This document shows positions 49,045 through 64,000 of a stretch of 64,000 nt of DNA, piece by piece. The position numbers and the translations under genes are program-made. This DNA is from Silurus meridionalis. Lineage: Eukaryota; Chordata; Actinopteri; Siluriformes; Siluridae. Location: NCBI RefSeq assembly GCF_014805685.1, contig NC_060885.1:13768632-13832631 (forward strand), written 5' to 3'. Positions within the stretch are counted from its first letter, which is position 1. The number at the start of each line of letters is the position of its first letter. Under the pieces are notes generated by a model. That model did no database searches. It was not told the DNA's origin and saw nothing but the letters and a program-made list of their open reading frames with translations.

Positions 49045-49643
49045 CGACACAACCTACTATTTAAGCGTGAGGATGACCGAAAATCTCAAAACTTTACTTC
49101 TGCGTTTACACACCCTATGAAACAAAATCAACTGATCAAATCCTCGGCTTGTCCCTGCAGTCTGTCCGAGCCCACACTGCTCTCGCTCGGAAGGCGCCAT
49201 GTCTCCCCAAAATCAGCGCCGCGTTGCTCCATTCGGGACGAATGGAATGACAAGCAGCCGTGGACTCTACCACAGTGCGCTATTTGGGGGAGGATGGGAG
49301 AGTGCTCACATGCCCCTGCTGGCTTTTAAAGTGCTTAACGCAAACAACAACAAAACAGTCTTACTATTTAAAGACCACACGTGGAAATATGGTCTAAGAT
49401 TCCATCCCGGTATTTCAGTCTATATTTTGTCTCCCTTTCCCCGTGGACTTGGCACATTCCGCTGAGCAGCTCCACATGTATCGTAACTTGTTACCTCTCC
49501 TCAGCTCACTGTGCCCTTCCTCACCCCTGGTGTGTTACTCTTCTCCGTAAAGAAGAAACGGCGGAGGGTTTGATCTTACTTGGGATTATTGCGGATAAAT
49601 CACTGTTACGGGATTGTTTAGCCCGATGTTACAGGAAAGAGGG
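49045..49643 (+). promoter_or_regulatory. CpG-rich promoter-like region and candidate frmd6 first exon
   Basis: Clearly richer in CpG than the surrounding AT-rich DNA (for example CAGCGCCGCG and GAAGGCGCCATG near 49190-49230). It ends in a good splice donor, GGG followed by GTGAGT (GT at 49644-49645). The next coding exon on this strand is the start of frmd6 (acceptor at 58113-58114), so this is a plausible non-coding first exon with an 8.5-kb intron. Exon limits and the link to frmd6 are inferred. Confidence 0.45.
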
Positions 49644-52600
49644 GTGAGTTTGAACACTGCTGAATGTCCTTGTATGTTTTATACTATTTGCTTCCATACT
49701 GCAGTATGTGTAATGGGGAAGAAGAAGAAGAAGAAGGAGGAGCAGGGGGGCAGCCTGAGCGACGCTGGAACAGTTGTTTCCCCACATCTGAACATTCAAC
49801 GTGGCAATGTTTAGACCCCACTGCGTGGATTTTTATTAAATAGACTATTATTTTTGGCAGTGATGAACTCTTTAGATGGGTGAGTCTGAGCATCTTCATG
49901 ATGCAGTAATAAACCCAAGGCCAACTCTGCGTTAACTCCAGTTGGGTTCAGAACAGTAAACCGACACTTTCCATGCAAATATGGCCTTTTCGGGTTGGAA
50001 GACTTGAGAGCTTGTCGTGAAAGCGAGTGCACTGGTTTTCAGCATGCACCTGAAAATTACATTGTTTCTGCCCGTTTCTGAAAACCAGTCTTTCTTCTCT
50101 TAGAAACGTGAGACGCGCTGTGTGCTCTCTGTTCTCTACACCTGCGCGGCTCTTCTTCATCCACATCAAACTCTTTAAGTTATTTATACACTTCTCTTAT
50201 AACTGGTTCCGATATTGACCTTTACATTGTTGATTTATTATTAGGTAAATTTATTGTTCATCACAGTTTCACACATCATTCAGATGAAGAGCTTTACATT
50301 GTTTTGTTTGATTGTGTATTTGTCCTTTGAAGATCAGACTCTAAATGACTTAGTACTACTATAAAACTGGCACAAACCTAATTTCCCAGTGTTGCCATTA
50401 TTTCTCATTCTGGGCTTTAGATCTAATCTCTGGCTTGAGTCTCGTCCTGTGCAGCCAAATGGCTTCAGGAATGTTCACCATTTCCTCCTGAAATCCCAAT
50501 ACTTAACAAACAGAAAATCTCAACCCTGCTCTCTAAAGGCCCTCATTGATTTCATCTTAGGCCTTCAATGTTTAAACTGTAAACACATCACCATTTACAT
50601 GTGGGTGAGTTTCTAATGCCGTAAACGTTTTTTTTAAGCTTCTTGGTTGCCAGGGGCCGGATCTTGCAGCTGAGTAATCATCATATGTATTAGAATTAAC
50701 CGTGACATCCTCATCACGTCATCATCCTTGATCTCCTTCCAAGCTGAGATGGTCCTGTTTAATGAAATTGTTGTCCTCACATTAACTCAGGATATCCTGA
50801 ATTTAACTTCACACCAGCCAATAATATTCCTGTAATTGATTTTTTTTTCTTGTTTGTGATCACACTGTGATTGAGTTAATGTTGATTGGGATTAAACTAG
50901 TATATTATATACATTTTTGTTGGTTTTGTGTACTGAGGTAGTCTAAGAGCACTGTGATCTTAGCAAAAGCATGTGGAGGTTCTCTTGGTTTCAGGAAGTT
51001 TTTGAGTGTGTTGTCGTTTGAGGAAACTGGAGGAGAGAGAGTGTGTAATTTTTGATTGAATGTGTTGACTAAGGAAGCAGTGTTATGTCTGCCATGGGAA
51101 AAATAGCATGAACCTTTGCTCAGTGATTTAACCTTGACTTTAGATTGGTGTTAGAGTGTAGTGCTCCCTGACTTGTCTGGGTGAGAAAGAAGGGGTCTGT
51201 ATGGATGTTAGGTTACAAGTAAACAGAAGTATGGATTCAGTTTGGTACAGTACATAGCGTTGTATATCATATGTATGTTTGTGTTCTCAATTGAATGTGC
51301 TGTAATTCTTTGTGTGTGTGTGCATGCACCATGATCGCCACCTGTGTAAGAAACTATGCAGGAAGTGGGTCACTCTCCATCCCTTCTCCTGTTTTCCTTT
51401 TTTTTTTTTTCTCGTTTCCATTTTTTTTTTTTTAGCCACAGGATGTTTTTCTTTGTTGCACAGGCCTCCTTTTGTGTTTGAAAATTCTTTGTGTATGTGC
51501 GAGTATGTATGTGTGCACATGCACACATTATGTGTATTATATGTTTGGTCATCATGTCTCATCCAACAAGGAATCTTAAGCCCAGCAGTGTTTAAAAGAA
51601 AACGCATGCAGATTTGGACCAATCAGGTGGCTTGTATCGGGTGAAGGGATTTAAACCAACACAGGCTGTGTTTAGCTTAAATGGGGCGTAACAAACTGTT
51701 TTGTTGCTGGTGTTTCAGAATGTGGCACTGTGGTGTGGTTCAAGATAATTTCCTAGATGTTGGAGCTCATTGGTAGACACAAGCATGTTTAAATGTTTTC
51801 TAGTATATGTATCAAATCATTGTATATGTCCTAATGATTATATACCATAATTATATAATTATTTTCATCCTTAGAATGAGTTTTATCCATGTTAAACTGT
51901 GTAACAGGATTATCCTGTTTAACTGAATGGCAATCAATAGGAACATGTATAGCACTATTTTTACATATTAGGAATAAGCAGCCTCAGCAGTAAGCACATA
52001 AACATCTTCATACATTGAACTCTGTAGGTAAAGCTCTCTGATATTTAAAGTTCACTGATATTGTTTTTCAGGATCCATTTAATAAAAGAATCTCTCTAGA
52101 GCAGTGGCCAAATTGTGCTGTTTAAAACATGCAAAAAGAAATGAGCTTTTTCGTGCCACTGCCTCCCCCATTAGCACAGTTTAATACTATGCCTGGTATA
52201 GTTCCCCTCTGTTTTCCAGTCACACACAATCACCTGTGTCTAATTAAATCCTACAGTAGACGCTGGCTGTGGCGAGTCAAGTTTCACTTTGTGATTGGTT
52301 AAGAGAGTTGGTTTGGTTGGTGGGTTTAAGACTGGTGTTTCATTTGCCGCATTTGTTATTGCTAATTGCATGTGTAGCATGTCTGAACTGAAAGCCAAAC
52401 AGGAAATCTTATGATCGCTCAACAAAAAAAGGAAGGCATTGCTGTTACTGCTATCCTGTTATTCTTCTTTATGACTGGAGAAACAACTTTAAAGCATGTA
52501 TGTATGTATGGGAACAATTTAGACAGCTGTATTCTTATTATCGGCAAACCACTTTGCTTATTTCTAGTATATTCGTGGCATACCGTTCCATAATTCATGG

Positions 52601-55600
52601 CAGAAGTCTAGTGGACAGGGTAAGGTTTAGTAAAATTACTAGAATAGCTGTTTAACAGTAACTTGGGATTGGCAATATTATGATGTGTAATTCATGTAAC
52701 GATAAACTATTCCACAATAGAAACGATGCGTTTTTTTTAGAATATTGTGGATCTTGTGACGTGACCTCAGAGTAAGAGTTTGGATATTAAAGTCTGTTTT
52801 TATATAATTCTTCAAATATTCACCATCCAAAAAAATGTAGTTTTTGAAAATGCATTTGTGTATTAGGGTGTGATTTACCATTACCAAAAAATGTGCAGCT
52901 TGAAGCATCTTTTCGATCACTGAGAATTTAGGGTTGTATCTTTTTTTTTTATTGAAAAGGTAAGTGCTATAGTGGGAATGGCCAAACCTGTGTGTATACA
53001 TTTGTGGAATTTTCGGGGGGGGGCTGCTTGGGAAGGGAACCACAGGGTGTCATTTATGGTGTGTTCGTTTAAAAAAAAAAAAAAAAAAAAAAAAAGCATG
53101 TTGGGACGTGTTGTTTCAACTTGCACGTTATTTCCATTTTTCCTCCTCCCTCCCTCTATCCCTCACCCTCTTTCTCTTTGCCGTCTACTCCACATGGTTG
53201 CCAGATGTCTTTGTATTAAGTCACATGCTCATACTTGGCTCCTTTATTGTTAGCAGAAGAGCGGAGAGAGCTGCAAATAAAATGTCCCAAATAGTCTGTC
53301 TCATCTGTGGCACTGGTTTCCATCTGTGTTCACTGTGGTTTGTTCTGTTCTGTAACTTATTCTAGTCTTGCATTTAAATGAGTATGTAAAGTTCTTTAGT
53401 AAATAAGCAAAATGTTAACGGTGATGACAGAATTTACATTGCTGACTGCATAATCAGCAATGAGGGTTTACGCAGTACGGCAGAAAGTAAATGTGGTTAA
53501 TTTGTGGATTTCTTAGGTATGGTTTTCAAATAATTGTTTTTTCTATAATGTTTTTAATCCATGCTAATACACCTCATGCACATTTTTATTTTGTGCTAAA
53601 CAGTGCTGTTTCAAGGTTTCAAGGTAACCTAACCTATTTCAAGGTAATTGTGTTCACATTACATGTAAATGTATTCAGTTTGTCCACTGATTTGACATTG
53701 GATACAAGGATAGAAACAGATATTATACCTTTACACTTTGTATAGTGCATTATTGGACAGAGCTTGTATCTGTTGAAATCTGGTGCGGTGGTTACGTTCA
53801 TTTTATTTTTATTAATAAATGTCATTATTTCAACATAAAACTCCATAAAAACTATTCCCCAACATGCTATCTGTGAGAGACCGGGAAAATAAGCTAAACT
53901 AATTAGTTACGTGGCAAATGCAATTCCTTGATAAACCGGGGGCGTGATATTCGAACTACAATACAGAGGGTGATTAATGTATAAGCTAAATGATTAAATA
54001 ATGTTTTACATTATTAACTCAATCAAGTTCAGTTATTATTTTATTCTTGACAAGGACATAGTGTTTCAAAGCCTGTGAGCACTGGGCATGAGGTGACCGA
54101 CCATACAGACTCAGTGAGATGCCTGGCCAAATTTCTAGCCTAATTTTATAAAGGGATTTAGATACAAGACACCATGCACATCAGAGATAAATAGATTGCT
54201 GTTTAGGGGAAGGTCAGCCAGCAATAATCAGAGAACATACTATGATTGTGACTTAAACCTGAGAAATACACCCACACCAGCAGCAGAATGAATATTAACA
54301 AACAAATGCTTCCTGAGGTTTGAGTATTGGCTAATACCAGCCTTATGCTGACTTCTTTACAGACACAAAGCCACAGTCAGCAAGCAAGTTTTTGAATCAG
54401 CAAGCAATGTATTTGAAACATCATGGATATTGTATCAGCATTTTTAATGACAATTCAGTAGATGAATGTGTCTGTAAATATAAGCCCAGATACTGAACAG
54501 TGATTGGTGCTTTGCTCAGCAGTTCTTTGAAAAGGTACATATTTCTCCTGCTGTCAAATAACTTCCAGTGCAAAAGTGTTTACTTGGTTAAAAATGTGTT
54601 TATTCTAAAGCTGAGGATCCAGTGATGGAGAATGTGAGTGATGTTATTTCGTCGACAAAAGCAGCTTAAGACAACAATTTTAAAGATGAGAACAGTGTGA
54701 AATTTTGCATATTTTTGTTTGAAACATTTAAATATTATTTTTTGAAGGAAAGAAAAAAAAAATCACAATCTGGAATCAATAGCCTACAGGTTTCTGGCCA
54801 TAAGGATGTTCAAGATATTTCACCATTGTATTCTATGCAGACCAGCCAGTCTTTGTTTGGTTTCATTTAATTTTTTTGTTGGTGGTGATTTAGAGAATGT
54901 GGAAAGGGGTTGCCAAAAAAAAGAGTAAAGTTTTATTAGTAGATTCAGCAAAATGGTTAATAAAAATGTACCTGTTATTTCTAAAATGGGGAGGGGTCCA
55001 CAAACATTGAGAAAGCATATTTGTGGATATAGTCTAGAGAGGTTATAAAGGTCAACAGAACATAGCTTTCTTTATTTAGATACATGATCAGAATTAAAAA
55101 CACAAAGACGTGGCTACAAGTCATTTTGTGCATAAATATTAAACTGTAGGTTTGTTCTGGTTGATCGATTAAGACTTTAAAATCAGGTTTACACTTGGCA
55201 TGCCAAAAGTAATAAAAAAAAAAAGTACTATTTTCTAAAATTGTGTTTATTTTAATGTTTAGCATTATAAAACTTCTAGTTCTTATTGTGTAATGATGAG
55301 GCCAAAACCTGGTGTAAACCTAGAACAAATCTCAAAGCTTAGGGGTTCTTAAAACCATCATTGGGTTTTGGTCCACACCCCTGAAATGTGAGTCAGTGCT
55401 GGAACCACTTGGGTTAAAGAGCAAAAAAGAAAAACACAGGATTAATGAGGCCAGTAGGAGATTAAAGTGAACCACAGGTTTATATATTGCTTACATATCC
55501 AAATTTTGTCAGCTCTAGGCCTCTTTCTACTGCTCAAAGCAATGAAACCATTTTTGTACCAAACTTTAGGGTCAGGTTATTTATTTTGTTGCCTTTACAA

Positions 55601-58114
55601 AGTAGGTATGTTCTGATAACGTAAAAGCACAGTTGTTGTCATGGAAACATGCTTTGTCAAATATGCATCTGAGAAAAGTACGAGGTAAAATATTACACAT
55701 TAGGGAAGTTTATGTAAATTAGGTGCATGTTCAGTTCAAATAAACAAGTTAATTCTTTTGACTATCAGTTGTTGGTGAACAGTGGAATCTGACTCATATT
55801 TTTAAAGAAAGTTCATTTAAAAAGAGGAAAAAAAGAATATTAATATTCTCTATTACTGATACTCTGGTGCTGCTAATCAGATTAAATAAATCCATGATTG
55901 TAAAGCATCCAGTGAAACTTATCTACAACTGTGTTGTTGGCACAGCATCTTGATTTCCACGCCAGTTCTAGTGACAAACTTCAACAATCTGTGTTCGAGC
56001 CTCATCTGTGTGTGACTGACTTCACTGCTGCGTGTTCTGACCTGTAGGGTATTGTCGAGGTTGATGGCTATCAGAATGAAGGTATGGTGTTTTTCAAATT
56101 GTGCAGACACAACAAGAGCAATATTATTAACTGTTTAGCCTGTTTACTCTGCGTCAATGCAAATACATAGCTGACTTTAATATTGATTAAACACTGCACA
56201 ATGTTACAATGCTAATGCTTTTGTGCAGATAGTAAAGGAAGTTGTCTATTGCCTTTATTGCTCAGGCACAACAGATCTAATTGGTTTGAAGTAAACCGAG
56301 CAAAGGATTTGAGTTAAAAGAAACAACTTTTATGTGTGAGCTAAGCAGATTTCTCAATAACACATCCCATTGCTAGAACATAACTGGAAGTTGAATAACT
56401 GTGAATTACTAAAATGCCTATTGAAGGAATATCAATAACAAATTACAGATGCTTTACTGATTTGTCCAGCAGCATAAAAATGTTGCTGCTCAGTTTCCTT
56501 TGACAGCAGTATTTCATTAAACATTTATTATATTGTTCTATTTATTATATGATAAATATCTTGTTTAAATAAGATGAAGGAACTTTGCTATTTCTTGAGC
56601 TCTATAGTGCTTAGTAAAGGGTTGATGTTCTTGTGTTCGAACAATGATCTGCAACACAATCAAATTATGCACTGTGCATAAAGTTGCTAGCATAGCTATA
56701 CCAGCATGTAGCATTGCCACCTAACAGCTTTAGGTTCCCTGGTTTGATTTTGATCTTCGATTACTGTCAGTGTGGGGTTTTGCATGCTCTGTTTGTGTCC
56801 ATGTGGGTCTGTGTTTTCTAGTCTTTCAAAACCTGCCAGGACATGGTTTACTTTGAAAATGTGCGTATTGTGTTCATGCTACACTTTGAGCAACCTATGT
56901 CTCATCCAGGGAGTGTTCATGCTTCACCAGAGTAGGTTCTGAAACCACAGTGCAAGATAAATCAGTTATTAGTCATATATAATGAGTTATCATAGTTATA
57001 TTTTAGTTTTTACTAATTTGATGAGTGAACTAAGAATCCCCAGATGATGTATTATATTTGTGAACAAAGAAATGTACGTGCTATGTGTTAAACTGTGCTA
57101 AAACCATTAAGAATCTGAAGTGCTGGTATGTGGCATAAACATCCTGGCTGGGGATTTGCTAACAAAGCAGGACGTGCTGCAAAAGCTTCAGTTCGCAATT
57201 AGCCATGTATTGCATTCAGTGAACAGTGTTACTATCTGTACAAGTTGGCTGTACAATACTGCCCAAATAAGGCATATGGAATTATTTTATGTTTTAATGT
57301 AAGCTAGCACAGTCTTGAGAATCTCCAGCATGTTCTGCACATACAAATTCATGCAAAGGCACACATTGTTGGAATGAGAAGCAGATGTCGGGTTGGAATT
57401 CTCCTGACTGCAGCAGTTCTCTCTTTCATTCACTCTCTCTCGCTTTCTCTCTCACAGCTTTCACCACAGCGACTGTCATTTTTCTCCATTTTTTTTTCTT
57501 CCTTCTTTCTTTATTATTTGTATTTTTTTGAAACTGTTAAATGCATCATAAACTCCTCAATATCATTTAAAACTGAAACATACATATTTTTATTGCAGGT
57601 TATTCACACTTACTTAGTACATCCTGGCCATGGCGTTACACAGATGTCATGAACTTGTTAGAATATGTGTGTAATTTTCCTACTGAACCTACACGGTAAA
57701 ATTGAAATGACTGTCCGTGTGTGTGTTCTGCCACGTTGTCAGAATGGCTGAAACGTAGGAAGTGACTCAGGCTCAGTCCATTTTAACATTGCTGCCCCTC
57801 TTTTTCTCTGTCTCACTTTTACTTTTTTTTTCATGCAGTGTGATGTATTTCTAGAAAGTCATCTGCAATCAATTGAATAACAAAGAATGTTGTTTTTAAT
57901 GTGTATATAAATATGAAACTGTTGCTTGTTGTGCATGTCAGTGAGGTTGGTGTCTGGAAGGCAGATGTTCAGATTGTCCGTCGCAAGCAAAACATTCTTA
58001 GCTGATGAGATCAGGGCAGCGGGACAAAATGTGTGTGCCTGTGATTATTTGTAACAACCGTATTTTGAATGCATTAAATGAAAGTCTCTTGTTTCTTTCT
58101 TTCTCTTTTTCTAG
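49644..58114 (+). other. Probable first intron of frmd6; no gene seen
   Basis: No coding exon or clear transposon was recognised. It holds a 25-bp A run at 53071-53095 and several T- or pyrimidine-rich stretches (51398-51434, 57415-57540). Frames here have no recognised domain. Confidence 0.5.
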
Positions 58115-58121
58115 GGCGTGG

Positions 58122-63751
<5,630 letters not shown>

Positions 63752-64000
63752 GCGAGAAGGATAATAAGAAAAAGCTTAAAGACACGACTGAGGACCTTTA
63801 TTTGTATGTGTATGCGTGTACGTGTGTGCTTATGTTAGTGTGTGTTTAAGGTTCATAAAGAAGCTGCTGAATTTGGGACAAGAAAAGAAAGGGAAACTGC
63901 TTCAGTCTGGCTCAGCTGCTCAGCTGCTGCGTGTCTGTGTGTCTTTCTGTGTCTGTGTCTGTCTGTGTGTGAGAGAGAGAGTGAGTAAGAAAAATATGTG
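63752..64000 (+). other. frmd6: frmd6 3' UTR, cut by the window edge
   Basis: Sequence after the TAA stop, with GT-rich runs (63800-63850, 63930-63970). No polyadenylation signal is seen before the window ends. Confidence 0.7.

Larger units (their letters stand above)
47378..49822 (+). repeat. Block B2: inverted segmental copy of 1026-5268
   Basis: The reverse complement matches block B1. This copy has the empty hAT site (ATCACAAG once, minus strand, 48972-48979), lacks the 2851-3383 Tc1-like element, and keeps an unbroken CpG-rich segment at 49045-49325. It therefore looks closer to the ancestral arrangement, and its plus strand points toward frmd6. Confidence 0.85.

Noticed and set aside
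51287..51644. About 110-codon frames on both strands near 51.4 kb
   Set aside because: Driven by T runs and GT-rich sequence inside the probable first intron of frmd6.

Overview
This is eukaryotic, intron-containing, AT-rich DNA from a ray-finned fish. A spliced FERM-domain gene (frmd6), a cluster of immunity-related GTPase (IRG) genes, and typical teleost repeats (Tc1-like, pogo-like, DIRS, RTE-like and CR1/L2-like LINEs, long TA and CA arrays) all point there. An otophysan such as a catfish is my guess, not something the sequence proves.

Layout. (1) 1-31.8 kb is an IRG locus on the minus strand, heavily broken up by transposons. It holds a GTPase copy cut by the window edge (1-372), a second copy with a one-base frameshift (15196-16603), a degenerate exon relic (28453-28582), an orphan first-exon-like sequence (about 26552-26600) and one intact gene (28935-30459) with a probable non-coding first exon near 31591 and an ISRE-like site at 31697-31714. 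(2) 31.9-37.1 kb is mostly LINE sequence. (3) 37.1-47.4 kb has no recognisable host gene. (4) 47.4-49.8 kb holds a CpG-rich, promoter-like block, probably the 5' end of frmd6. (5) 58.1-63.75 kb carries the 13 coding exons of frmd6 on the plus strand.

The left end of the window is a mosaic of three duplicated blocks. Block A (1 to about 1025) is a direct copy of about 16232-17050. Block B (about 1026-5268) is an inverted copy of about 47378-49822. Block C (about 5269-6400) is a direct copy of about 35365-36600. One result is that a copy of the promoter-like block from the frmd6 side now lies upstream of, and in the same orientation as, the IRG copy at the window edge, where the ISRE-like site of its sister gene is missing. 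This possible promoter replacement is the most interesting observation here; it is inferred from sequence only.

The transposon record is rich: a hAT-like element with its empty site preserved in the paralogous block, a LINE with a 17-bp target duplication and a fold-back 5' junction, a decayed IS630-like transposase with a 76-bp intron, a retroviral pol relic, and an AT-rich tandem array of about 178-bp units.
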